From positions 1 through 24,759 of the forward strand of contig NPFB01000196.1 of the NCBI GenBank assembly GCA_014084085.1: a DNA stretch of 24,759 nucleotides, written 5' to 3'. The notes beneath the pieces are model-generated. The model made no database searches. It was not told where the DNA came from and worked only from the letters and a program-made list of their open reading frames with translations. The translations under genes were made by a program, and so were the position numbers. The stretch comes from Hondaea fermentalgiana (Eukaryota; Sar; Bigyra; Thraustochytrida; Thraustochytriidae). Positions 1 to 6,898 of this stretch are shown in pieces. Position 1 is the stretch's first letter; each line of letters starts with the position of its first letter.

Positions 1-66
1 CAGGCCGAGCCGAAGCCAGGCGTCCTCGCCGCGGTCTGCACAACGCAAGTGCGAATTTTCGGGTCT

Positions 67-97
67 GTCAAATCTCCGTAATAATTTGCTCCTGCTC
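67..97. repeat. Dispersed repeat, copy shared with the right edge of the assembly gap
   Basis: This 31-base stretch matches 13539-13569 at 27 of 31 positions. The 14 bases gtcaaatctccgta and the 13 bases tttgctcctgctc are identical, and only the 4-base spacer between them differs. Similarity continues loosely past it (aaatttagaaa here, aaatctagaaa there, then aacgctg). The other copy directly abuts the N run, so this is probably one end of a repeat family that also breaks the assembly. The bases before 67 may be internal to such an element. Confidence 0.6.
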
Positions 98-102
98 GGT
101 CA

Positions 103-150
103 GAAATTTAGAAAGAAAGAAATTTAGAAAGAAATTTAGAAAGAAAGAAA
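103..150. repeat. A/G-rich low-complexity repeat (gaaattta / gaaa units)
   Basis: Irregular alternation of gaaattta and gaaagaaa units, visible directly. It sits immediately after the dispersed repeat and probably expanded from its edge. Confidence 0.7.
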
Positions 151-282
151 CGCTGCGAGAAGAAGAGAGGATAATTTTCTCAGTTCCAACCCTCCTGAAA
201 GCCGAAGACAGCAGCGAGTCGAGCCCCAAACGCATCATCGCATCGTCGAAAGTGCGCTTTAAATTAATTGAGGATTTGCTGC

Positions 283-461
283 TCTCTCATGCCATTGGCT
301 GTCTCGTCGTCCGACTTGGTCCAAACTACTGAAAGTCAAAGATATTAGCTAGTTGAGCGCCAGACGCCCAAGCGCATCGTTGAGCGTTGGCTTGAGATTT
401 GTTGACCATCTGTTGCATTCTCTCGTGCCGTTGGCTGTCTCGTCATTCGGCTTGATCCAAA
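283..461. repeat. Degenerate tandem duplication, period about 136 bases
   Basis: The core copies 283-325 and 419-461 match at 37 of 43 positions, and all six differences are transitions. Looser similarity extends upstream of each copy (both contain caa-cgcatc and gatttg-type segments). The duplicated stretch has no evident coding role. Confidence 0.65.
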
Positions 462-905
462 GCTTCACGACATATCCTTAGAGAAGGATCTGATCTTGGC
501 CATCGTTGGATTGAGCCCACACTGTCACAGCGCGTGATTTGGCTCAGATCTGAAGGACAAGGCTTCAAGTAGCCTTGGACCATGAGAAGTAACCTCTTGG
601 CAAATAGTTGCGCAACTTGCGTTTCGACGAACATCAGAGGACTGGTATTATCCCAGCGACACCCTCCCCATCCGGACAATCCCGTTGTAGAATCCACCCA
701 ATTTTGGGTCGACGCAAGCTTGACCATGATGTTGTTAGGATTTATGCCAGCGTGCATGAAAAGGAGTGCCATGAGGGACCCATGTCAGCCGTATCGAACT
801 TTAAATTGGGTCCATTGGGTTCATGGGAAGGACTACGGCTCACACAAAAGAGAAGAAGAGCGGCTCTAGTAACAAAAAGGGAAAATGCTGATTTCATGGA
901 CTTAC

Positions 906-1730
906 TCATTGTCCCCAGCGGTCGGCGGTTTTGAGGTATTCAATTTCTTCGGGCGTGGATTCGCGACCGAGGACTTCGTTGCGGTGGGGGAAGCGACCAA
1001 AACGCTCGATCACATCGTGATGAGACTTGGCAAACTGCAGACCGTTCGTCGCTTGAGTCTTTTGCCATCCGTCCGGGAGACAGCCAGCTTGAGTTTCGTA
1101 AAATTCGAGCACGCGTTTTTGGTCCTCAAGATCTTCCGAGTGCATAAACGGCATGTACCAAAAGGTGCGCACATAAAAGGGCTGATCGACGTCCATTCCG
1201 TGCTGCAGAGCGTCCTTGACGATGCCGCGGACCTTTTCATCCTGCGCAAAGGCTTCGGCTTCGCCACGGAACATGTTGCGCGACATTTGGTCGCCAAGGA
1301 TGCAGCACGAGGTGACGCCTTTGGCGGTCTCGGGCCACTCGTCGTACTCACCGCGCTTGAACTTTTGCAGATCTTCGCCAAAATTATCCTTGATGTCCTT
1401 GTCGATGGCCTTCTTCTCCTCGGCGGACACGGGCTTGCCGTCTTCCATGCCAAACCACAGCCGTCCGGACTTGGCGAGCGCCTCCTGGGGATCATGCTCC
1501 GAGAACGCCTTGAACCAGTACTCGTACACGGCCAGCTGCCGCGCCAGGCTCTCGCCCTGGGCCCCCTTGCTCTGTTTCTGGCCCATGCTGCCGCCGCTCG
1601 AGGCCCGCGCCCACCGCTGCTGCGTCTGCAGCCGCTGCAGCCGCCGCGCCGCGCCGCCCGAGAGCGCCGCCGCGCCCGCCCGACTCGCGCGTGCCGCCGG
1701 AACGATCCGCGCCGAGGCGCAGGAGAGCAT
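906..1730 (-). CDS. DUF924 family protein, probable mitochondrial or dual-start form
   Basis: This is a DUF924 (PF06041-type) protein, a TPR-like helical family of unknown biochemical role found in bacteria and many microbial eukaryotes. From the Met at 1586, the 226-residue core shows the family signatures in order: RLWFG (42-46), the GEYDEW/CCILGDQMSRNMFRG block (79-108), FWYMPFMHSED (142-152), and HHDVIERFGRFPHRNEVLGR followed by STPEEIEYL at the C-terminus. From the Met at 1730 the product is 274 residues, with an Arg/Ala/Ser-rich leader that looks like a mitochondrial transit peptide. The 1586 start has the better context (A at -3, G at +4) and begins MGQKQS, which fits the N-myristoylation pattern with Gly2 and Ser6. 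I chose the longer form but cannot decide between them. The frame stays open up to 1871. The gene is divergent from the oxidoreductase at 2177. Family assignment is near certain; function is unknown. Confidence 0.9.
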   Translation of the reverse strand: MLSCASARIVPAARASRAGAAALSGGAARRLQRLQTQQRWARASSGGSMGQKQSKGAQGESLARQLAVYEYWFKAFSEHDPQEALAKSGRLWFGMEDGKPVSAEEKKAIDKDIKDNFGEDLQKFKRGEYDEWPETAKGVTSCCILGDQMSRNMFRGEAEAFAQDEKVRGIVKDALQHGMDVDQPFYVRTFWYMPFMHSEDLEDQKRVLEFYETQAGCLPDGWQKTQATNGLQFAKSHHDVIERFGRFPHRNEVLGRESTPEEIEYLKTADRWGQ

Positions 1731-2176
1731 GCGCCGCGCCGCGCGCCCGGAGCTCGCGAGTCTCTGCGCGAGAGCGTCTGCGCGCGCGAGAGCGACCTCT
1801 GGAGAGGCTTCTCGGAGGCAGGCTTCGCGTGTTTGGGATCTGCTTGCTTTTGCCGCAGGGCTCCGCCTCATCGACTCATCATCTTCATCTTCATCTTCAT
1901 CTTCATCTTCATCTTCATCTTCAACATCGTCGTCGGCGCCGCGCCCGCGCCGCGCCTGCGAGACCGGGCCGCCCGCCCGCTGCAGACCGCGCCTGCGCAG
2001 GGCCGGCAGAGCAGAGCAGGGCAGGGCAGAGCAGAGCAGAGACGCGCCGAGGGCGCGGTCGCAGGCAGAGCGGTATCATCGTGGTCGCTGGCGCTGGGAC
2101 GCGCCCGAAGAGCGCAGAACTGGCGAGCGAGGAGAGCGACCTGGAGGAGGACGCCGAGAGGGAGGGAGATCAGATC
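1731..2176. promoter_or_regulatory. Divergent promoter region, GC-rich with simple repeats
   Basis: This spacer of about 450 bases separates two divergent genes and should contain both promoters. It is very GC- and CpG-rich. It holds a TCATCT hexanucleotide tract (about 1877-1923) and a gcaga/gcagg pentanucleotide-like run (about 2004-2040). I see no convincing TATA box. If the DUF924 gene starts at 1586, the shared region is longer. Confidence 0.5.
1877..1923. repeat. Hexanucleotide microsatellite (TCATCT)n
   Basis: About seven to eight perfect copies of a 6-base unit, read directly. The tract lies in the divergent promoter, where length changes could shift promoter spacing. In frame it would encode alternating Met-Lys or Ile-Phe, which explains spurious open frames across it. 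Confidence 0.9.
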
Positions 2177-3094
2177 ATGAGGGCGGCGACGATGGCGATG
2201 CGGAGGGCCGCGCAGCGCGCTGGCGCGGGAGGCCGAGGCGGGCACGCTTGCGGGACGCAGGCGCGGGGAATCGGCGTCTCGGCGCCTCGCCAAGACGTGG
2301 GTCGCAAGGTGGTGGAAGGCGGCGTCAAACACGAGCTTCCCGAGACGGGGAGCGTGGCCAGAGGATACCTGGTCGATGCCAAGATGCTGTCTCCCACCAC
2401 ACGGTCGCTGCGATTCCTCGTCGAGAGCGAGCCGGAACGTGTCATTGCCCAGATGGGCGACGACCAACTTAAAGCGCCCAAAGTAGGGGGCTTTGCCTTT
2501 CGTCCTGGACAATGGGTCGACTGCGTCATTCCCGGCTGCGAAGAAATCGGCGGCTTCTCCATGACCACATCTCCGACGGAAATGCCGTACCTCGAACTAG
2601 CCATCAAGGACAGCGATCACGAGCCCACGGACGTGGCCGTCAACAAGGCCAAAGCGGGCGACGAGTGGCTTTTCCGCGTGGGCGGAAGTCTGTGTCTCCC
2701 CGAAGACCTTGACGCAGACTCCAAGCTGATTTTCCTTGCTGGGGGCATTGGAATCACTCCCCTTTACGCCATGGCACGCCACCTATACCTGACAAGCGCG
2801 TTTCCTTCGCAAACCCACTTCGTTCACTCGGCAGGGAACAAGGAAGAATTCATCTTTGACAACGAGCTGTCCAAGTTTGACAAGGAAAACGCAAGCTTTT
2901 CCTACACTTCTCACAATACCAAGGAACACGGACGGCTTTCACAAGACGCTTTAAAATCCATGCTTGGCTCGGATGACCTCGCGAACGCATTGTGCTTTCT
3001 CTGCGGCCCGCCGGGCTTTGCTTCTGACCTAAAGACTGTGCTTCAGGAGCTCGGTGTGTCCAGCTCCAACATTCATGGTGAAAAATGGTGGTGA
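2177..3094 (+). CDS. OXNAD1-like oxidoreductase, NAD-binding domain protein (mitochondrial)
   Basis: This 305-residue flavoprotein of the ferredoxin-NADP reductase superfamily most resembles the eukaryotic OXNAD1 group, whose electron acceptor is not established. Residues 1 to about 45 are rich in Arg, Ala and Gly and lack acidic residues until Asp40, as in a mitochondrial transit peptide. The flavin-binding barrel includes FAFRPGQWVD (106-115) and the IGGFSMTTSP stretch (124-133), where OXNAD1 proteins bind the flavin. The nucleotide-binding half has FLAGGIGITPLYAMARHL (186-203) and CGPPG (276-280). The chain ends in EKWW, a typical OXNAD1 C-terminus. I chose the Met at 2177 because it has A at -3 and begins the transit-like segment; the frame is open further upstream through GC-rich promoter sequence that looks non-coding. 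A decayed copy of its 3' end lies just downstream. Confidence 0.9.
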   Translation: MRAATMAMRRAAQRAGAGGRGGHACGTQARGIGVSAPRQDVGRKVVEGGVKHELPETGSVARGYLVDAKMLSPTTRSLRFLVESEPERVIAQMGDDQLKAPKVGGFAFRPGQWVDCVIPGCEEIGGFSMTTSPTEMPYLELAIKDSDHEPTDVAVNKAKAGDEWLFRVGGSLCLPEDLDADSKLIFLAGGIGITPLYAMARHLYLTSAFPSQTHFVHSAGNKEEFIFDNELSKFDKENASFSYTSHNTKEHGRLSQDALKSMLGSDDLANALCFLCGPPGFASDLKTVLQELGVSSSNIHGEKWW

Positions 3095-3807
3095 GGTCGC
3101 GAGCTCAGCTGCCTTACTTACGACACTTTCCCTTGTTCTGCATTGCCCCGCCGACGTTCGCTTCTGACCGAAAAGCTGAGCTCCAGTCTGCAGCTCTATT
3201 ATTCACGGTGAAATGTGGTGGTTGAGTCGAGCTTTGTATACCGGCTGGTCCCATTCGCATGTCTTGTGAATAGAATGAACAGCGTCCTTGAAAGACTGTG
3301 GTTGCGATGCTGGGGCACGGGGTGGATGGAACCCGTGATGGCTCGTCAAGTTTCTCTTGGGGACAGCTCTGAGGGGCGGGCACCTCTAGTTATAGCTCTT
3401 GAACAAAGAAAAACAAAAGAGAAATTTCAGTTCAAAGCAATTCTCGTCGTGCCCGGTCGGTCGATCGGGTGTCTTGCGTCATCATTTTGTAGACCGGATC
3501 AATGCTGCAAAGTCCGTCGTCATCAATCATCAATCATTGTCAATCCCTCAACTCGCCTTGGGCAGAAAATTAATCAATCATCTTAGTGGGCGGGCGCTGC
3601 AGTCGGTTGGTGCAGTTCGCGAGCGAGCATAGTACGTATGTAGTAAAAGTGTACCATCGTTTGCAGTCCAGAGCTTGACCGGAGCAATTCCGCAAAGTCC
3701 GTCGTCATCAATCGTCAATCAATCCTTCAACTCGCCTTGGGCAGAGAATCAATCAATCATCTCGGTGGGCGGGCGCTGCAGTCGGTTGGTGCAGTTCGCG
3801 ATAGAGC
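3095..3807. other. Spacer with a decayed gene fragment and a duplicated promoter segment
   Basis: No complete gene is supported here. The interval holds a degraded copy of the oxidoreductase 3' end (3139-3233) and two copies of the sequence leading into the next gene (3491-3632 and 3675-3812). The remaining bases, about 3234-3490, show nothing I recognise. Confidence 0.65.
3139..3233 (+). pseudogene. Decayed duplicate of the 3' end of the OXNAD1-like gene
   Basis: The stretch aligns to about 3001-3105, covering the last 30 or so codons, the stop and a little 3' UTR of the upstream gene. Shared landmarks in the same order are gcttctgacc, gagctc, cagctc, att-attca-ggtgaaa, tggtgg and gtcg-agct. 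It contains small deletions and substitutions and is not an extension of the functional gene, which ends at the usual EKWW. It looks like a local tandem duplication that captured the gene's tail. Confidence 0.65.
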
Positions 3808-3812
3808 ATGGT
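3491..3812. repeat. Tandem duplication of the 5' flank of the 3808 gene
   Basis: Copy 1 (3491-3632) and copy 2 (about 3675-3812) are offset by about 179-185 bases. They share long identical runs, including actcgccttgggcaga and gtcggttggtgcagttcgcga. One 6-base indel and about nine or ten substitutions separate them, mostly transitions. Copy 2 runs into the start codon (gagcATGG), while copy 1 has gagcATAG at the same place. The upstream copy is therefore a duplicated promoter or 5' UTR ending in a non-start codon. Confidence 0.85.
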
Positions 3813-4503
3813 GCTCGTGCGCGGCGCGCGTGGCCTTGTCAGAGGAGCTGCAGGTCACGCCGGCGCGTCGCTTCCGAGTCGTGCCTGGGTCCGCACTCTC
3901 CCGAGCATAAATGTGCTGCATGGTCGAGGTCTCGCGACAAAAAAGGATGGCGAGCCCGTCAGCAAGACAAACACGTGGGGTCGCGTGACGATGAGCTTGC
4001 ATCAAAAGGATCTCGAGGGCAAAGAAGAGGTGTATTTGACCGAGCGAGCTGCCTCGGTTGACCCAGCCGAATCGCTGCTTAGCCTGCAGCAGGAGGTCCA
4101 AGAGGAAATCGCCGCGGCGCTGGGCAGAACCGGTTCAAAGCTCTTGTCTGCGATGAAGGAGATGCAAAAGGCGCAAGATGCCTATGAAACCCAAGCCGCT
4201 GCCTTTCTTCGCCTCAAGAGTACAGGTCGGCAACCAAGCTTTGAGGACAAGCACCGTCTGTTATTGGCTGCACGTGACTTTAACGGCAAGTTGCAGGCTG
4301 CCGAGAATGCGCGCACGGCGCTTATTGTGCACCGCCAGGCAGTCGGCTTTGTCTACCAGAATCACAAGATTGTCAAGCGCACATACCCGCTTCCGGATCT
4401 CGTGACAAGATACGCATTTCGCAATCGATTTTTTGACACCCAAGAGGTTGACAGCGTCATTGCCAAAGACGCAAGAGAAACTTCTTCGTCCACATCTTCG
4501 TAG
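3808..4503 (+). CDS. Unrecognised protein, probably mitochondrial, 231 residues
   Basis: I do not recognise the family. Residues 1 to about 43 are Arg-, Gly- and Ala-rich with almost no acidic residues and end near GRGLAT, a typical mitochondrial transit peptide and cleavage region. The mature part is mostly predicted helix. It includes an amphipathic, probably coiled stretch (about residues 88-170) with regularly spaced Leu, Ala and Glu. A more distinctive segment then reads LIVHRQAVGF, followed by HKIVKRTYPLPDLV. The tail is Ser/Thr-rich and non-conserved looking. No membrane segment is evident. The start has A at -3 and G at +4 and lies exactly where the duplicated 5' flank ends. The gene converges on the PP2C gene. 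A lineage-specific mitochondrial complex subunit is possible but unsupported. Confidence 0.8.
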   Translation: MVLVRGARGLVRGAAGHAGASLPSRAWVRTLPSINVLHGRGLATKKDGEPVSKTNTWGRVTMSLHQKDLEGKEEVYLTERAASVDPAESLLSLQQEVQEEIAAALGRTGSKLLSAMKEMQKAQDAYETQAAAFLRLKSTGRQPSFEDKHRLLLAARDFNGKLQAAENARTALIVHRQAVGFVYQNHKIVKRTYPLPDLVTRYAFRNRFFDTQEVDSVIAKDARETSSSTSS

Positions 4504-4939
4504 CGAATATTTGCTCTGCAAAATGATGGCAAGATGCAAAAGTGTTTGCTGGTCGAGGTCCAGGGGATTATATCCAGATTTTTGTTATATCTATCTAGGC
4601 CTAGCTAGCTAGCATCAGCCCTGGGAGATTTGACGTAATTGAATGAAGACGAACGTAGTTTGCGCGCCGTTTTTTTTGCTTTTGTTTCTGACAACATTTG
4701 GCCTGCGCCGACGCAAAGTAGCCGCTCTCTAGAGCTCTTTTCTTGTCTTATTTGATCTCAGAATGAAAGCTTTGCTGAATTGCTTGGCAGTGCCCGAGAG
4801 GTTCGCGCTCCCCAAAAATTGGACAAAACGGGATGAGACACGATACGAGACACACTCGCGGCACGCGAACCTGTTGAAAGGTGAGACACAGTCAGGCAGC
4901 CTCGTGTGCTTGCTGCATGCCTGTGGGCCGAGAAACCCT
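4504..4939. other. Convergent 3' spacer
   Basis: This spacer lies between two converging genes, so it holds the 3' UTRs and polyadenylation regions of both. It is more AT-rich than the genes, with a ctagctagctag run near 4600 and a T-rich stretch near 4670-4690. I see no RNA gene or coding frame with recognisable content. Confidence 0.55.
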
Positions 4940-6898
4940 CTACTTGAAGAAGGCGACAACAATGGTGGTGTCGTCAATGACAGGCTCTTCGTTTTGCCAG
5001 CGCTTGTTTGACTCGCGCACAAGCTCCGAGATGGCTGTGCGCGGGTCAGCGTCCACCACGTGCCGCGCAATGATATCGCAGACTTCCTGCGAAGTCATAA
5101 ACTCCCAGAGACCGTCGGTGGCAAGAACAATGAACTTGTCGCGACCAGGTTGCAGCTCGTGCGCAAAAAGCTCAGCGTGAGACACCACGCCAGCCTCCTT
5201 GCCAATGGTGTCACATAGTGAGCGAGACATGGCGAGACCGGGCATATCAGCATAGGAGAGCCAAACGCGAGCCGGACCGTCGATGCCGTCGTCATATTTC
5301 ATGGCAAACACGCGACCGCCGGCCTTGACAATACGGTTGCGCTCGCGCTCGAGATCAGGTTTGTGGTCCTCGGAAAGATTCTCGGCATAGATGCGGCCAC
5401 GGCCAGGCTGAGGATAAACTCCATTCTTGTCCTTCTTGTAGACGCCCTTGGCGATGCGCGAGTCGCCGATGTTAGCCACGAAAAGCGTGCTGCCGCGCAA
5501 AATCGTCACGACTGCGGTCGTGCCGGAAAGCGTCGTGTCGATTGTGCGGTCCTGGATAAGCTCGTTCTCAATGGTGATGAGGGCGTCTGCTAGAACACTG
5601 CCAGTAAATTCATCCTGCGCAAACTTGGGCGCCGAGGAAAGCACGGTGGACAGCCTTGCCGCAAAGCGCCGGGACACATGGTGGCCGTTCTCACCGTGGC
5701 CGTCAAACACGCAGAGAAGGAGTTCCCCATTGCAATAGCCATTTACAGGAAGCTGCTGCATCACGACCGAGTCCTGGTTCTGCTTGTCGGGGTTGTAAGG
5801 CGCCAGTCCCTTGCGCGAAACGCCCGAGAAGGCGACAACTTCGACACCATTCTTGGACGATGCTCCCGCAGCCGCGCTTGTTTCGTCTTCGTCCTCGGAG
5901 GAGAGATTCCACGTACCGATTTCGCCTGCGCGCAATGTCCTGGTCGTCGAGGGCGAAGGAGAATTCTTGTCCTTGTGAGCTCCGGGCTGATGGCCGTCAA
6001 GATTCGGGTTGCTGCCCGAAACTGTGAGTCTCCTGCGCATCACGCGGGTGGCGTCTGCGTCGTCGCCGTTCTTGTCGGCGCGCTGCTTCTTCCGCGCGGA
6101 GGACGCCTTTCCAATGACGGCCGCAAAATTGGCGCGCTTTTCTTCGAGTGTCTCAACAAAGTCGGAGGCAATGGTGACGGTGGAGAACTGGAGACAGAGC
6201 ACGTCCTTCGTGTGAGGGTCCAACTGCCGACTTGCGCGAAAGACCCAGCTCTGCTGCGACACAATGTTGGGCATGTCGATCTTCGTGTGCGGGTCGACAA
6301 GATGGCTAATGCACTTTCGCGAGTGATCCTCGTCGGTGAGTCGGAGAGCGATCTTGCGCGCGGCCTTGTCCCAGGCGAACTTGGCCATGCCGGCGCCGAG
6401 TTCAATCCATTGATTGTTGCTCTTGTTGAAGATGAAGGCGCGCGCCTCAACTTCGAACCAAACCTCCACGCTCTGCTGTCCCCCTCTGGAGGACGCTGAC
6501 GACGTGGAGCCAGCGATCGTGGTCTTGTTGGTGGTGGTGTTGGAGGTGGAGGAGCTGCCATCGCCGGACTTGTGTTCCTCGTCCTCGGCGCCCGAGACAA
6601 TATCATTCATGGATAGTTTCTCCGTGTGCTTTTGAAGGGCCTCGGTCTCGGTGAGCAGCATGCAGGGACGCACAAACAACCCATGACCGAGCTTGCACTT
6701 GAAGTACTTGACGCCATTGACGGAGCCGTCATTCTTGCCGTCGGCCCTTTCCAGCTCGACGCCGACCCAGTTGCCTGCCTTGAACGAGGTCGCGCCAAAG
6801 AACCGGACGACACCCCGCACGGCGGGCTCCTTCTCCTCCTGCTGCTGCACATACACGACCTCGCCTACGCGCGGGACGAAGGACGCCATCCTCGCCAA
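4940..6898 (-). CDS. PP2C-type Ser/Thr phosphatase with N-terminal CAP-Gly and Ran-binding-like domains
   Basis: This 652-residue three-domain protein is expected to dephosphorylate Ser/Thr substrates in a metal-dependent way. Residues about 9-82 form a CAP-Gly domain, with [18 protein letters not shown], the canonical [13 protein letters not shown] tubulin/EB-binding motif (55-67) and GHGLFVRP. A Ser/Thr-rich linker leads to a PH-fold domain (about 143-265) that best resembles a Ran-binding domain: [26 protein letters not shown], then a final [19 protein letters not shown] helix. An EVH1-like assignment is the alternative. The catalytic PP2C domain (about 353-650) has NQDS (374-377), DGHG (399-402), GDSR (478-481), [14 protein letters not shown] (593-600) and IDDTT (641-645), so the metal-binding Asp residues are present. 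The start ATG has A at -3 and G at +4, and Met4 is a minor alternative. CAP-Gly suggests recruitment to microtubules or plus-end proteins, which is inferred. Confidence 0.93.
   Translation of the reverse strand: MARMASFVPRVGEVVYVQQQEEKEPAVRGVVRFFGATSFKAGNWVGVELERADGKNDGSVNGVKYFKCKLGHGLFVRPCMLLTETEALQKHTEKLSMNDIVSGAEDEEHKSGDGSSSTSNTTTNKTTIAGSTSSASSRGGQQSVEVWFEVEARAFIFNKSNNQWIELGAGMAKFAWDKAARKIALRLTDEDHSRKCISHLVDPHTKIDMPNIVSQQSWVFRASRQLDPHTKDVLCLQFSTVTIASDFVETLEEKRANFAAVIGKASSARKKQRADKNGDDADATRVMRRRLTVSGSNPNLDGHQPGAHKDKNSPSPSTTRTLRAGEIGTWNLSSEDEDETSAAAGASSKNGVEVVAFSGVSRKGLAPYNPDKQNQDSVVMQQLPVNGYCNGELLLCVFDGHGENGHHVSRRFAARLSTVLSSAPKFAQDEFTGSVLADALITIENELIQDRTIDTTLSGTTAVVTILRGSTLFVANIGDSRIAKGVYKKDKNGVYPQPGRGRIYAENLSEDHKPDLERERNRIVKAGGRVFAMKYDDGIDGPARVWLSYADMPGLAMSRSLCDTIGKEAGVVSHAELFAHELQPGRDKFIVLATDGLWEFMTSQEVCDIIARHVVDADPRTAISELVRESNKRWQNEEPVIDDTTIVVAFFK

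Larger units (their letters stand above)
1..905. other. Intergenic spacer with repeats
   Basis: I see no convincing gene here. The stretch holds a dispersed repeat (67-97), an A/G-rich microsatellite-like run (103-150) and a degenerate tandem duplication (core copies 283-325 and 419-461). The short open frames in this interval have no recognisable domain or coding-like composition. It lies downstream of the minus-strand DUF924 gene, so its right part probably includes that gene's 3' UTR. Confidence 0.6.

Noticed and set aside
885..2180. Plus-strand open frame of 431 codons across the DUF924 gene and promoter
   Set aside because: It runs antisense to a clear DUF924 gene and reads through the TCATCT repeat as an Ile-Phe run.
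5678..6499. Open frame of 273 codons antisense to the PP2C gene
   Set aside because: It lies wholly inside the conserved phosphatase gene and has no recognisable domain.
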